Assembly: GCF_014199935.1 (NCBI RefSeq)
Contig: NZ_JACHOP010000001.1
Coordinates: forward strand, 62,001-126,000
Length of the DNA: 64,000 nt
Source: Methylorubrum rhodinum
Lineage (GTDB): Bacteria; Pseudomonadota; Alphaproteobacteria; Rhizobiales; Beijerinckiaceae
Reading direction: 5' to 3'
The translations under genes and the position numbers were made by a program. The notes below the pieces were generated by a model. That model was not told the origin of the DNA, did not search any database, and saw only the letters and a program-made list of their open reading frames with translations. Shown one piece after another: positions 38,321 through 47,532 of the stretch. The stretch's first letter is position 1. Each line of letters begins with the position of its first letter.

Positions 38321-39571
38321 ATGACCGCCATCCCCACCCCGCCGGCCTTCGCCGAGCGCCTCGACCGGCTCGCCGAGGTCGCGGTCCGGGTCGGCCTCGG
38401 GTTGAAGCCCGGCCAGGAACTGGTGATGACGGCGCCCCTCGAGGCGGTGCCGCTCGCCCGCGCCATCACCGAGCACGCCTACCGGGCCGGCGCCTCGCTG
38501 GTCACCACCTTCTACGCGGACGACGCCGCGACGCTCGCGCGCTTCGTGCACGCCCCCGACGAGGCCTTCGATCACGCCGCGGGCTGGCTCTATGCGGGCA
38601 TGGCCGACGCCTACCGCAACGGCGCCGCGCGTCTCGCCATCTCCGGCGACGACCCCTCGCTGCTCTCCGGCCAGGACCCCGCCAAGGTCGCCCGCGCCAA
38701 CCGGGCGCGCTCCCGCGCCTACGTGCCGGCTTTGGAGTTGATCGCGGGCTTTTCCACCAACTGGACCATCGTCTCGGCGGCCACAAAGCCGTGGGCCCGC
38801 ACCGTCTTCCCCGAACTCCCCGAAGATGAGGCTTTGGCCCGCCTGTGGGACGCGGTGTTCGCCGCCTCGCGCATCGACGGGCCGGACCCGGTCGCGGCCT
38901 GGGAAGCGCATAACGGCGATCTGCGCGCCCGCACCGAGCGGCTCAACGCCGCCCGCTTCGCCGCTCTGCGCTTCACGGGCCCCGGCACCGACCTGACGGT
39001 GGGACTCGCCGACGACCACGAATGGTGCGGCGGCGCGACGACCGCCAAGAACGGCGTGGTCTGCAACGCCAACATCCCGACGGAAGAGGTCTTCACCACC
39101 CCGCACAAGGACCGGGTGGAGGGCACCGTCACCAGCACCAAGCCGCTCTCCTACCAGGGCACCCTGATCGACGGCATCCGCGTGCGCTTCGCGGAAGGCC
39201 GCATCGTCGAGGCCACCGCCCGCACCGGCGCCGACGTGCTCGCCAAGGTGCTGGAGACCGACGAGGGCGCTGCCCGTCTCGGCGAGGTCGCCCTGGTGCC
39301 GGCCTCCTCGGCGATCTCGGCCTCGGGGCTCCTGTTCTACAACACCCTCTACGACGAGAATGCCGCGAGCCACATCGCGCTGGGCCAAGCCTATTCGAAG
39401 TGCTTCCGCAACGGCGGCGAGGGCCTGAGCGAGGCCGACCTCTCCGAGCGCGGCGCCAACCGCAGCCTGATCCACATCGACTGGATGATCGGCTCGGCCG
39501 AGATCGACGTCGACGGTGTCACCGGCGAGGGCGAAGCCGTGCCGGTGATGCGCCGGGGCGAGTGGGTGTAA
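38321..39571 (+). CDS. Aminopeptidase, M29 (thermophilic aminopeptidase) family
   Basis: A 416-residue metallo-aminopeptidase expected to release N-terminal amino acids from peptides in the cytoplasm. The sequence shows FAERLDRLAEVAVRVGLGLKPGQEL at the N terminus, GLADDHEWCGGATTAKNGVVCNANIPTEEVFTTP with a metal-ligand Glu, and later LYDENAASHIALGQAY and LIHIDWMIGS, which supply the other metal-binding residues. Length and motif order are normal. It converges with the DUF1223 gene across a pair of hairpins. Confidence 0.9.
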   Translation: MTAIPTPPAFAERLDRLAEVAVRVGLGLKPGQELVMTAPLEAVPLARAITEHAYRAGASLVTTFYADDAATLARFVHAPDEAFDHAAGWLYAGMADAYRNGAARLAISGDDPSLLSGQDPAKVARANRARSRAYVPALELIAGFSTNWTIVSAATKPWARTVFPELPEDEALARLWDAVFAASRIDGPDPVAAWEAHNGDLRARTERLNAARFAALRFTGPGTDLTVGLADDHEWCGGATTAKNGVVCNANIPTEEVFTTPHKDRVEGTVTSTKPLSYQGTLIDGIRVRFAEGRIVEATARTGADVLAKVLETDEGAARLGEVALVPASSAISASGLLFYNTLYDENAASHIALGQAYSKCFRNGGEGLSEADLSERGANRSLIHIDWMIGSAEIDVDGVTGEGEAVPVMRRGEWV

Positions 39572-39584
39572 GGGTCGGAGGTTT

Positions 39585-39626
39585 CGAAAGGACAAGTCCT
39601 TTCGCGGGTCCAGGGCAGAGCCCTGG
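39585..39626. terminator. Paired hairpins between convergent genes
   Basis: Two adjacent perfect hairpins: CGAAAGGAC-AA-GTCCTTTCG (39585-39604) and CCAGGGC-AGA-GCCCTGG (39610-39626). They lie between the converging stop codons of the aminopeptidase and DUF1223 genes. No strong T tract follows on either strand, so a bidirectional transcription barrier or repeat is likelier than a classic terminator. Confidence 0.5.
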
Positions 39627-39640
39627 AAGGAACGCAGGGC

Positions 39641-40363
39641 CTACAATCCCGGCCCCTTGGCCGCCCCCAGAATCCGCCGGTTGGCGCCGCCGGCCTGGAG
39701 CAGCACGGCGTAGCCGTCGGCGCCGCCGATGCGGGCGGTGGCGCGGGAGAGTTCGAAGCGGGCCGCCGCCCCCGTCCACGTGCCGACCCGGTGGAAGCCG
39801 CGCACGACGTTGGCGTAGACGGCGACCCGGCCCTCGTTGGCGCCCCGCCCGATCACCACCGGGCGGCTGCGGGCGACCGGGACCAGCCAGATCTCCGCCG
39901 GGCGGGCCGTGGAATCGGCATCGATGTCGATGACGATGCGCTCGTTGTGCTCGTACACCTTGACCCGTACCGGCAGCGTCCCGGATTCGGCGATGAGGCG
40001 GGACAGCCGGCCCCGGTCCGAGCCGGGGATCAGCTCGCGGCCGCTCACCACCGCCTGCGGCGTGGCGAGCTGGTGGAAGCGGTTCTGGACGGCGTAGGCG
40101 CGCTGGCGCTCGTCGAAGGCGTGCTCGGCGAGCGTGTCCTTCCAGCCGAGATAGTCCCAGTAGGTCACCGGCACGGTCAGCGCGAGCAGCCCCGGCTCGC
40201 GGCTGAACTCGCCGGCCAGCCGGTCGGCGGAGAGGCAGGCGGAGCAGCCCTGGCTCGTGAACATCTCGACCACCGCCCGCACCGGAGGGGCGGGGTCGGC
40301 GAAAGCGGGGCGGACGGGGAGCGCGAGGGCCGCCGCCAGCCACACCGCCCAGGTGCTCCGCAT
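39641..40363 (-). CDS. DUF1223 family exported protein
   Basis: A 240-residue predicted periplasmic protein with signal sequence MRSTWAVWLAAALALPVRPAFA. The mature part follows DUF1223, which has a thioredoxin-like fold: VVEMFTSQGCSACLSADRL carries a CxxC pair (C-S-A-C), followed by VTYWDYLGWKDTLAEHAF and RQRAYAVQNRFHQLATPQAVVSG. The family's reaction is not established; the CxxC and periplasmic location suggest thiol-disulfide exchange. Its ATG overlaps the stop of the LpxL-like gene (TGATG), implying translational coupling. Confidence 0.88.
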   Translation of the reverse strand: MRSTWAVWLAAALALPVRPAFADPAPPVRAVVEMFTSQGCSACLSADRLAGEFSREPGLLALTVPVTYWDYLGWKDTLAEHAFDERQRAYAVQNRFHQLATPQAVVSGRELIPGSDRGRLSRLIAESGTLPVRVKVYEHNERIVIDIDADSTARPAEIWLVPVARSRPVVIGRGANEGRVAVYANVVRGFHRVGTWTGAAARFELSRATARIGGADGYAVLLQAGGANRRILGAAKGPGL

Positions 40364-41379
40364 CAGCGGCCCCGCGCCCCGTCGAGAGCGGGCTCGGTGG
40401 CGGTTTCGACCGGGCCCGGCGTCGCGACCGGGCTCGGCGCCGCGAGGCCCTCGGGCAGCATCGACGGGCGCCAGCGGCGGTGCATCCACAGCCACTGGCC
40501 GGGATGCTCGCGCACCCACTCCTCGATGACCGAGGTCATCGCCTGCATCGCACCCTGCACCTCGATCAGCCCGTCCGGGCCGCGGGGCAGGTTCAGGGCA
40601 GGCGTCAGTTCGAGCAGGAAGCGCCCGCCGGCTTTCCGCACCACCCGCACCCCGTGAACCGGGCAATCGTGATGGCGGGCGAGCTTGCCGAGCAGCGGGT
40701 TGACCAGCACCGGCCGGTCGAAGAAGCGCACCACCACGCCGCGGGTGAAGTGCTGGTCGATGAGCTGGCCGAGATGCCCGCCGCGCTCCACCGCGCCCTG
40801 CATGGCGAAGACCGCGCCGGGGCCGGAGGCGGCCAAGCCCCCCATGGTCTTGCGGCGCACTTCCTGCACCAGCTGCGCCGCGGCCGGGTTGTTCGGCGGG
40901 CGGAACACGGCGGTGGTCTCGAGCCCGAACTTGTGGGCGCAGATCGCCGGCAATTCCCAGTTGGCGAGATGGGCGGAAAAGATCAGCCCCGGCCGGCCGT
41001 CGTCGCGAATCGCATAGAACTGCTCGATGCCGCGCACCTCCATGCGCTGGCTGTCGGTGTTGTCCGGGTCGTAGTCGAAGATCGTGTCGAGATGGGCGTA
41101 TTCCGCGCCCGTGCGCCCGAGATTGTCCCAGGCCCCGAGCGCGATCGCCCGCAGCCCCGCCTCGTCCGTCTCCGGGTAGGCGGCGCGCAGGTTGGCCATC
41201 GCGGTCCGGTGAGAAGGCAGGAGCGGGCCGACCGTGCGGGCGATCCATCCGCCGAGTGCGCTCGCCCGGTCGGTGCCGAGTGCGCGGGCGAGCCAGAACA
41301 GGATCCGGATCAGGGGAACGGTCGCGAAGCCCGCCAGCCGTGGCAGGTTGCGCCGGAGGATCAGCGCGAGACGCAGCAC
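40363..41379 (-). CDS. Lauroyl/acyl transferase of lipid A, LpxL/HtrB family
   Basis: Membrane-associated acyltransferase predicted to add a secondary acyl chain to lipid A. The 338-residue protein has an N-terminal hydrophobic segment (FATVPLIRILFWLARAL) and the catalytic HX4E motif in FSAHLANWELPAI near residue 142, followed by VFRPPNNPAAAQLV and DQHFTRGVVVRFF. The GTG at 41379 is taken as start because the LpxL-like region begins there; 90 further codons are open upstream but Arg/Pro-rich and unlike the family. The start is the weakest part of this call. It is coupled to the DUF1223 gene. Confidence 0.82.
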   Translation of the reverse strand: MLRLALILRRNLPRLAGFATVPLIRILFWLARALGTDRASALGGWIARTVGPLLPSHRTAMANLRAAYPETDEAGLRAIALGAWDNLGRTGAEYAHLDTIFDYDPDNTDSQRMEVRGIEQFYAIRDDGRPGLIFSAHLANWELPAICAHKFGLETTAVFRPPNNPAAAQLVQEVRRKTMGGLAASGPGAVFAMQGAVERGGHLGQLIDQHFTRGVVVRFFDRPVLVNPLLGKLARHHDCPVHGVRVVRKAGGRFLLELTPALNLPRGPDGLIEVQGAMQAMTSVIEEWVREHPGQWLWMHRRWRPSMLPEGLAAPSPVATPGPVETATEPALDGARGR

Positions 41380-41463
41380 GGACGGATCATCGAGGCATGG
41401 ACATGGAAGGGCGGATACCAGGCGGCATGGTTCATCGATACCAGTAGCATGCGGACCCTGCGA

Positions 41464-41480
41464 GAAAATGCGGCATTTTC
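41464..41480. promoter_or_regulatory. Inverted repeat upstream of the LpxL-like gene, possible operator
   Basis: GAAAATGC and GCATTTTC are perfect inverted arms around a single G. The site lies about 85 bases upstream of the proposed start of the acyltransferase gene, a usual position for a repressor operator. It is also 260 bases beyond the phaB stop and unlikely to concern phaB. Confidence 0.4.
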
Positions 41481-41650
41481 CATACCGTATCCGAAAGGGT
41501 TGCGGAGCCTCATCTCGGAACGGAGGTCCGGTTCGTCCCGGATCGTGTGCGGAATCCTCCCGACCGCCGCCGACAGGGTCCTGAAACGTCTGGGCAATTT
41601 CGCCTGTCGATCCCGGGGCGGGAGGCCGGTTGCGGCATGCCGCGAACATG

Positions 41651-41688
41651 CCAGAGCCGCCGGCCCGTTTCCGGATCGGCGGCTCTGG
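41651..41688 (-). terminator. Hairpin downstream of phaB
   Basis: Perfect 12-base arms (CCAGAGCCGCCG at 41651-41662; CGGCGGCTCTGG at 41677-41688) around a 14-base loop, 38 bases beyond the phaB stop. No T tract follows on the minus strand. It probably ends or protects the phaA-phaB transcript. Confidence 0.55.
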
Positions 41689-41725
41689 CTCGCGGTATCG
41701 TGTCTGAGGCGCGGACGGCGCCCGA

Positions 41726-42454
<729 letters not shown>

Positions 42455-42574
42455 GATTTCCTCCGTGTGTTGGGTCGTGTTCTGGTCGAGTTTCTGAGCT
42501 GACCTCGGCGGTGCTTCTAACCCGGCCCTACCGGGAGCGGCACGCCATTTAAATTTCCGCTGCGGTCAAAGCGG

Positions 42575-42586
42575 ATTTGCGCAAAT
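42575..42586. promoter_or_regulatory. ATTTGCGCAAAT palindrome upstream of phaB
   Basis: A perfect 12-base palindrome about 120 bases before the phaB start. The position suits an operator; the PHB repressor PhaR encoded at 44199 is one candidate to bind it. This is inference from symmetry and location. Confidence 0.35.
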
Positions 42587-42598
42587 TTTTTTGAGTTT

Positions 42599-42620
42599 TG
42601 GGAGGGCCCGCAGGCCCTCC
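42599..42620. other. Hairpin between phaA and phaB
   Basis: Arms GGGAGGGCC and GGCCCTCCC surround a four-base loop. On the minus strand no T tract follows, so the element is more likely an mRNA-stabilising or attenuating hairpin in a phaA-phaB transcript than a terminator. Confidence 0.5.
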
Positions 42621-42640
42621 CGGAGCGCGCTCGATTGGTG

Positions 42641-42691
42641 TGCCGCATCGGCTTTTTCCGAAAGCCGGCGGCCACCTTTCGGGCCGATGCT
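42641..42691. repeat. REP-like element, TTTTTC-GAAAG family, copy 2
   Basis: From TGCCGCATCG through CTTTTTCCGAAAGCCGG and CCTTTCGG to CCGATGCT, matching the element at 33831-33880. As there, it directly abuts the stop codon of the minus-strand gene, here phaA. Arms CCGAAAG and CTTTCGG pair. Confidence 0.75.
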
Positions 42692-43875
42692 CAGACGCGC
42701 TCGACGCACATGGCGACGCCCATGCCGCCGCCGATGCAGAGGGTGGCGAGGCCCTTCTTGCCGTCGCGGCGCTTCAGCTCGTGCAGCAGGGTGATGAGGA
42801 CGCGGGCGCCCGAGGCGCCGATCGGGTGGCCGATGGCGATGGCGCCGCCGTTGACGTTCACCTTCTCGTCGTCCCAGCCCATGTCCTTGTTGACCGCCAG
42901 AGCCTGGGCCGCGAAGGCCTCGTTGGCCTCGATCAGGTCGAGGTCGGACGGCTTCCAGCCGGCCTTCTCCAGGGCCTTGCGCGAGGCCGGGATCGGGCCG
43001 GTGCCCATCACCTTGGGATCGACGCCCGCGGTCGCCCACGAGACGATCCGGGCGAGCGGCTTGATCCCGCGCTTCTCGGCCTCGGAGGCCGACATCAGCA
43101 CGAGGGCGGCGGCGCCGTCGTTGAGGCCGGACGCGTTGGCGGCGGTGACCGTGCCGTCCTTGGCGAAGGCGGGCCTGAGCTTGGCCATCGCCTCGACGGT
43201 GGCGCCGTCGCGGATGTACTCGTCGGTGTCGACGATGGTGTCGCCCTTCTTACCCGCCACGGTGACCGGGACGATCTCCTCCTTGAAGCGGCCCTCCTTG
43301 CGGGCGGCCTCGGCCTTGTTCTGCGAGCGGACCGCGAACTGGTCCTGCTGCTCGCGCGTGAGCTGGAAGGCCTGGGCCACGTTTTCGGCGGTCTGGCCCA
43401 TGTGGTAGCCGTTGAAGGCGTCCCACAGGCCGTCCTTGATCATGGTGTCGACGAGCTTGAGGTCGCCCATCTTCTGGCCGCCGCGCAGGTACTGCGCGTG
43501 GGGCGCGAGCGACATCGATTCCTGGCCGCCCGCGACGATGACGGTGGCGTCGCCGTTGGCGATCTGCTGCATGCCGACCGCGACGGTGCGCAGGCCCGAG
43601 CCGCAGACCTGATTGAGGCCCCAGGCGGTCGCCTTCTCGGGGATGCCCGCGGCGATGGCGGCCTGACGGGCCGGGTTCTGGCCGGCGGCCGCCGTGAGCA
43701 CCTGGCCGAAGATCACCTCGTCCACGTCGTCGGGCGAGACGCCGGCGCGCTCCAGGGCGGCCTTGATCGCCACCGCCCCGAGTTCGTGGGCCGGCACGCT
43801 GCCGAAGGCGCCGGCGAACGAGCCGACCGGCGTGCGCGCCGCCCCGACAATGACGATATCTTCGCTGGCTGCCAT
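42691..43875 (-). CDS. phaA: Acetyl-CoA acetyltransferase (beta-ketothiolase)
   Basis: Condenses two acetyl-CoA to acetoacetyl-CoA, the first step to polyhydroxybutyrate and to the ethylmalonyl-CoA pathway. The 394-residue protein has the nucleophilic Cys in [17 protein letters not shown] near residue 90, the His in [13 protein letters not shown], and the second Cys near the C terminus in [13 protein letters not shown]. Length is exactly typical. The start at [16 protein letters not shown] was chosen over one 11 codons upstream. It is upstream of phaB and divergent from phaR. Confidence 0.96.
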   Translation of the reverse strand: MAASEDIVIVGAARTPVGSFAGAFGSVPAHELGAVAIKAALERAGVSPDDVDEVIFGQVLTAAAGQNPARQAAIAAGIPEKATAWGLNQVCGSGLRTVAVGMQQIANGDATVIVAGGQESMSLAPHAQYLRGGQKMGDLKLVDTMIKDGLWDAFNGYHMGQTAENVAQAFQLTREQQDQFAVRSQNKAEAARKEGRFKEEIVPVTVAGKKGDTIVDTDEYIRDGATVEAMAKLRPAFAKDGTVTAANASGLNDGAAALVLMSASEAEKRGIKPLARIVSWATAGVDPKVMGTGPIPASRKALEKAGWKPSDLDLIEANEAFAAQALAVNKDMGWDDEKVNVNGGAIAIGHPIGASGARVLITLLHELKRRDGKKGLATLCIGGGMGVAMCVERV

Positions 43876-44198
43876 CGTGCGTTCTCCTCGTTCCGGCGGC
43901 GCGATCATGAGGGACGGGAAGCGTCCGGCGCGCGGCCTGCCGTTCCCCGGATGAAGAGCGCGGACCCCCCGAAGTCAAGCCGGCACGGGGACAACCCTGG
44001 CTGATCGTCGCGCAGAAGTGGGTGGAGCGTGGCCGGAATCTGCGGGACAAGAGATAAATTGCTGTTTTCGCCGCCGGGCGAGTGCCTTAAGGTCGGCTTT
44101 GGACGAGCCAAGAACCCGCCCGCGCGCGGGCAGCCGAAATCGAAGCGGAGCGGTGAGCTTTGCGCGGACTCATGAGCGAAGCGGGAGGCGTCTCAACG
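43876..44198. promoter_or_regulatory. Divergent phaA/phaR promoter region
   Basis: About 323 bases between phaA and phaR, so both promoters should be here. PhaR proteins of other bacteria repress their own gene and phasin genes, and an autoregulatory site would be expected. I see an AT-richer spot (AGATAAATTGCTGTTTT, 44053-44069) but no clear palindrome. There is no reading frame of interest. Confidence 0.4.
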
Positions 44199-44795
44199 AT
44201 GGCCGAGAGCGGCAGGGCGCACCAGACCGTCATCAAGAAATACGCCAACCGGCGGCTCTATCACACCGGCACCTCGACTTACGTCACCCTCGAAGACCTC
44301 GCGACGATGGTGCAGAACGGCGAGGATTTCGTCGTCTACGACGCGCGCTCGGGCGACGACATCACCCGCTCGGTGCTCACGCAGATCATCTTCGAGCAGG
44401 AAAACAAGGCCGGCGACGACAACCTGCTGCCGGTGGCGTTCCTGAGGCAGCTGATTCGCTTCTACGGCGACAGCATGCGCACCATGGTGCCGAGCTTCCT
44501 CGAATTCTCCATGGCGAACTTCGCCAAGGACCAAGACGGCCTGCGCGAGAAGCTGGCTCAGAGCTTCGCCCCCTCCGCCTTCCAGCAGGCGGTGCAGGAG
44601 CAGGTGCGGGCGAACATGACCTTCTTCGGCGATGCCATGAAGATGTTCACCGGCGGCTTCGGCCCCCCCGCCCCGCCGGCCCCGTCTCAGCCCGCCTCGC
44701 CGCCCGCGCCGGTCTCCGGCGGCGGCGATCTCGACGAGTTGAAGAAGCAAATGGCCGAGATGCAGGCGCGGCTGGATTTGCTGGCGCGGAAGTAA
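44199..44795 (+). CDS. phaR: Polyhydroxyalkanoate synthesis repressor PhaR
   Basis: DNA- and granule-binding regulator that represses phasin genes until it is titrated by nascent polyhydroxybutyrate granules. The 198-residue protein has the N-terminal PHB-accumulation regulatory DNA-binding domain (VIKKYANRRLYHTGTSTYVTLEDLA), a second conserved domain (DDNLLPVAFLRQLIRFYGDSMRTMVPSFLEFSM), and a Pro-rich linker followed by a short coiled coil (LDELKKQMAEMQARLDLL). The start at MAESGRAHQT is favoured by GGGAGG 12 bases upstream; ATG at 44172 is an alternative. It is divergent from phaA. Confidence 0.93.
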   Translation: MAESGRAHQTVIKKYANRRLYHTGTSTYVTLEDLATMVQNGEDFVVYDARSGDDITRSVLTQIIFEQENKAGDDNLLPVAFLRQLIRFYGDSMRTMVPSFLEFSMANFAKDQDGLREKLAQSFAPSAFQQAVQEQVRANMTFFGDAMKMFTGGFGPPAPPAPSQPASPPAPVSGGGDLDELKKQMAEMQARLDLLARK

Positions 44796-44840
44796 TTTTT
44801 CGGCTTCAAGCCTCTCCGGCGACACCGGATTTTGCGCGGG

Positions 44841-44955
44841 TCCCCTCCCCCTTGCGGGGAGGGGTTCGGGGTGGGGGTGGTTCAGAAGGCACCGCCGAGG
44901 TTCCTCCTGAACCATCCCCACCTCCTCCCTTCTCCCCACAAGAGGGAGGAGAGCC
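44841..44955. repeat. Mosaic CTCCCC/GGGGAG repeat downstream of phaR
   Basis: Nested arms: CCCCTCCCCCTTGCGGGGAGGGG at the left, GGGTGGTTCAG with CTGAACCATCCCC across the middle, and CTCCCTTCTCCCCACAAGAGGGAG at the right. A similar arrangement is at 53479-53575. The element lies between the converging phaR and flavoprotein genes and may stop transcription from both. Confidence 0.75.
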
Positions 44956-44986
44956 CCCGTTTGAGCCTGAGAGCGGTTCGATCGCG

Positions 44987-46363
44987 TTAGGCCGCCACGG
45001 CCCGCTCCAGATCCGCCGCGATCAGACCGGCCAGCTCCGCCGCCTCGTTGCGGATGTCGGGCACTGCGGTGCATTCCCATAAGACCCCGCGCAGCAGCGG
45101 ACCCAGGAGCCAGAGCGGGCGGCCGCCAGCCGTCCCGCGCGCCCGGTAGTCGGGCCCGGCGTCGAGGCCGAGGCCGAACGGTTCGGGGCGCACCAAACCG
45201 CGCTCCAGCAGGCGGCGCAGCAGCGGGTCGCGGCTCTGGGCCAGATGGCCGAAGCCGGTGGCGTCGATCATCGCCTGCACGCCGAGGCGCTCGGGCGCCG
45301 CGGCCCCGCGCAGGCGCAGGGTCACGATCGCCTGCGCCGACTCGTCGGCCACGTCGAGCAGGCGCCCGGCCCGCACCGTCAGGGCACCGCGGGCGATCTC
45401 GGCGCGGATCGTCTCGGCCGCGGGCGGGGCGGTGCGGTGGCGATGCACGTCCCAGAACGGGCGTAAGTGGCGCAGGAAGCGGCGGCGCTCGGGCGGCGGC
45501 AGGCTGCGCCAGATCGTGTCGGTGAGCGGGCGCAGGGCGTCGATCACCCCGTGCCAGCCGATGCTTTGGGCGTTTGCCCTTGCCACCTCGGCGCGGATGC
45601 GGGCGAGCAGGCGCGGCAGCGAGGCGAACTCGGTGGGGGTGAGGTTCGGCGTGGGCCAGAGGGCGGCCGGGGCATGGGCGTTGGGCAGCAGTCCGCGCCG
45701 GGAGAGCGCCAGGATCGCGCCCTCGAAGCCGTGGGCACGCAGGCTCGCGACCGCGTCGAGCATGGTGAGCCCGGTGCCGAGGATCAGCACGGGGGCGTGC
45801 GGGTGCAGGCGGCCGAAATGCTCGGCGTCCCACGGATCGAGGCTGTGGCGGCTGCGCGCCGGGGCGGTGGCGAGGTTGCCCATGGCGAGCACGGCGCCTG
45901 CCACCGCATGGCTCTGGCCGCCCTCGGTGTGCAGGCGGAAGTTTTGGCCGCGCGGTTCGAGATCGGTCACGGCGTCGAGCAGGAGCCGCAGGCGGCCCGC
46001 TTCCCGGCCAGTGACGGTTTGGGCCAGCAGTTCGGTGAGGTAGCGCCCGTAGAGGCCGCGCGCCGCGAAGGTGCCGGCCGATGTCGCGCGGATGCCCTCG
46101 GCCTCCTCCGGCCCGAACTGGGCGAGCCAGTCCTCGAAATGGCCCGGCCGGTCGGGGAAGGCGCTCATGTTGGCAGCGCGCAGGTTGAGCAGATGCGCCG
46201 GATTGCCGGTGCCGTAGGCGAGCCCCCGCCCGAAAGTCCCCGCGCGCTCGCACAGCAGCACCGGCCGCTCCGGCGGCAGCGTCGAGAGCAGTTGCAGCGC
46301 GGCCATCGTGCCGCTGAACCCGGCGCCGATCACGGCGACGGGCGGCAGGCTTGCCCGGGTCAT
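44987..46363 (-). CDS. FAD/NAD(P)-binding oxidoreductase
   Basis: A 458-residue flavoprotein of the FAD-NAD(P)-binding type (pfam13454-like). The N terminus has the dinucleotide motif AVIGAGFSGTMAALQLL, followed by the family segment AYGTGNPAHLLNLRAANMSAFPDRPGHFEDWL. A second nucleotide-binding motif is in HAPVLILGTGLTMLDAVASL near residue 170. It resembles monooxygenase- or hydroxyacylglutathione-linked proteins of unknown substrate. It follows the ssu cluster on the same strand by 22 bases, so it may belong to it and act in sulfonate or sulfur use, but that is only context. Confidence 0.78.
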   Translation of the reverse strand: MTRASLPPVAVIGAGFSGTMAALQLLSTLPPERPVLLCERAGTFGRGLAYGTGNPAHLLNLRAANMSAFPDRPGHFEDWLAQFGPEEAEGIRATSAGTFAARGLYGRYLTELLAQTVTGREAGRLRLLLDAVTDLEPRGQNFRLHTEGGQSHAVAGAVLAMGNLATAPARSRHSLDPWDAEHFGRLHPHAPVLILGTGLTMLDAVASLRAHGFEGAILALSRRGLLPNAHAPAALWPTPNLTPTEFASLPRLLARIRAEVARANAQSIGWHGVIDALRPLTDTIWRSLPPPERRRFLRHLRPFWDVHRHRTAPPAAETIRAEIARGALTVRAGRLLDVADESAQAIVTLRLRGAAAPERLGVQAMIDATGFGHLAQSRDPLLRRLLERGLVRPEPFGLGLDAGPDYRARGTAGGRPLWLLGPLLRGVLWECTAVPDIRNEAAELAGLIAADLERAVAA

Positions 46364-46385
46364 GTCCCAAAAATCCTTTTGACGG

Positions 46386-47333
46386 TCAGCGGGTCGGCGG
46401 CGCCCAGACCGGGAGCGCCGCGGCATCGACGGCCCGCGGCAGCAGCCCCTCGGCCCGGAAGGCGTCGGCGATGGTCTGCTGCTCGGTGAGCCCGTCGAGG
46501 GTCACCGGCTCGACCCGGTAGGTGCGGCGGGCATTGGCCCTGAGAACGATGGGCGCCTCGATCTTCCACAGGGCGGCGAGCCGCTCGGCCGCGGCCTCCG
46601 GGTTGGCCTTCACCCAGGCGCCCGTCTCCTTGAGCTTGCCGAACAGCAGGGCCAGCACGTCCGGCCGCTTGGCGGCATAGTCGTCGGAGGCGAGGTAGTA
46701 GCGCTTGTAGTCCGACAGGCCGGTGCCGTCCTTGAGGACGCGGGCGCCGGCCTGGACCTCGGCCGCCGACAGGAACGGGTCCCAGGCCACCCAGGCCTCG
46801 ACGCTGCCGCCGGCGAGCGCGCTGCGCCCGTCGGCGGGGGTCAGATAGGCCGGAACGATGCTCTTGAACGGCAGCCCCTCGGCCTTGAGCGCAGCGAGCA
46901 GCAGGTAGTGACTGCCCGCGCCCTTGGTGACGGCAACCTTGCGGCCCTTCAACTCGGCGACTGACTTCAGCGGGGAATCGCCCGGCACCAGGATCGCCTG
47001 CGCGGTCGGCGAGGCGGCCTCCTGCGCGAAATAGGTGATCCTCGCGTTCGCCCCCTGCGCGAAGACCGGCACGGTGTCGGCGACATCGGCCGACACGTCG
47101 ATGCGCCCGACGTTCAGCGCCTCCATGATCGGCAGGCCGCTGGTGAACTCGTGCCAGGAGACCTCGACGTTGAGGGGCTTGAGCGCGGTTTCCAGGGCGC
47201 GGTCCTCGCGCAGCAGCGCGATGAGGGTGGAGGAGCGCTGGTAGCCGATGCGCAGGGTGGACGGGTCTTGCGCCGCAACTGGCGCGAGGCCGGCGGCGAG
47301 GAGCGCGAGAGCGGCGAGGAGGGAGCGGATCAC
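46386..47333 (-). CDS. Aliphatic sulfonate ABC transporter substrate-binding protein, paralogue 3
   Basis: A 315-residue periplasmic binding protein of the SsuA/TauA type. Signal sequence VIRSLLAALALLAAGLAPVAA is followed by LRIGYQRSSTLIALL, SGLPIMEALNVGRIDVSADVADTVPVFAQGA, and VTKGAGSHYLLLAAL with WVAWDPFLSAAE. It is the most divergent of three such proteins in this cluster. GTG at 47333 is preferred because it begins the signal; GTG at 47387 has a better ribosome-binding site but lies in repeat DNA. A palindromic repeat separates it from the second paralogue. Ligand probably a sulfonate or related anion. Confidence 0.82.
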   Translation of the reverse strand: MIRSLLAALALLAAGLAPVAAQDPSTLRIGYQRSSTLIALLREDRALETALKPLNVEVSWHEFTSGLPIMEALNVGRIDVSADVADTVPVFAQGANARITYFAQEAASPTAQAILVPGDSPLKSVAELKGRKVAVTKGAGSHYLLLAALKAEGLPFKSIVPAYLTPADGRSALAGGSVEAWVAWDPFLSAAEVQAGARVLKDGTGLSDYKRYYLASDDYAAKRPDVLALLFGKLKETGAWVKANPEAAAERLAALWKIEAPIVLRANARRTYRVEPVTLDGLTEQQTIADAFRAEGLLPRAVDAAALPVWAPPTR

Positions 47334-47394
47334 GGGGGGTACCGGTACGGGAGGACGTGAGGGTTGGTTCGGTTCTGATTTTCCCACCCAACCC

Positions 47395-47504
47395 CCTCAT
47401 CCTGAGGTGCTGCGAAGCAGCCTCGAAGGAGGGCTCCAGTACGCGCGCGATCCCTGGAGCCCTCCTTCGAGGGCGACGCTGCGCGCCGCCACCTCAGGAT
47501 GAGG
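47395..47504. repeat. Palindromic intergenic repeat, AGGATGAGG family, copy 2
   Basis: Begins CCTCATCCTGAGG and ends CCTCAGGATGAGG, with inner arms CCTCGAAGGAGGGCTCCAG and CTGGAGCCCTCCTTCGAGG. Flanks extend the symmetry with CCCACCCAAC on the left and GTTGGGTGGG on the right. It lies between the second and third ssuA-like genes and separates them as a full-length palindrome. Confidence 0.92.
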
Positions 47505-47532
47505 GAGTTGGGTGGGATGAGGGGAAAGGGAG

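Larger units (their letters stand above)
41380..41725. other. Intergenic region between phaB and the LpxL-like gene
   Basis: About 346 bases without a credible gene. It holds a perfect 17-base inverted repeat at 41464-41480, a GATACCAG/ATACCGTATCC-type AT-richer stretch that may be the promoter of the acyltransferase gene, and a strong 12-base-pair hairpin just beyond the phaB stop (41651-41688). Confidence 0.5.

Noticed and set aside
41380..41649. A 90-codon N-terminal extension of the LpxL-like protein.
   Set aside because: Composition is Arg/Pro/Gly-rich and unlike the family; it also covers an inverted repeat and likely promoter.
44193..46370. A 725-codon minus-strand frame running through phaR and the flavoprotein gene.
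   Set aside because: It crosses two real genes in other frames and a repeat; the product is Arg/Pro-rich without domains.
47334..47387. GTG at 47387 as start of the third SsuA-like protein.
   Set aside because: It has a better ribosome-binding site but adds a non-signal leader and lies at the edge of the palindromic repeat. It is kept as an alternative in the entry.
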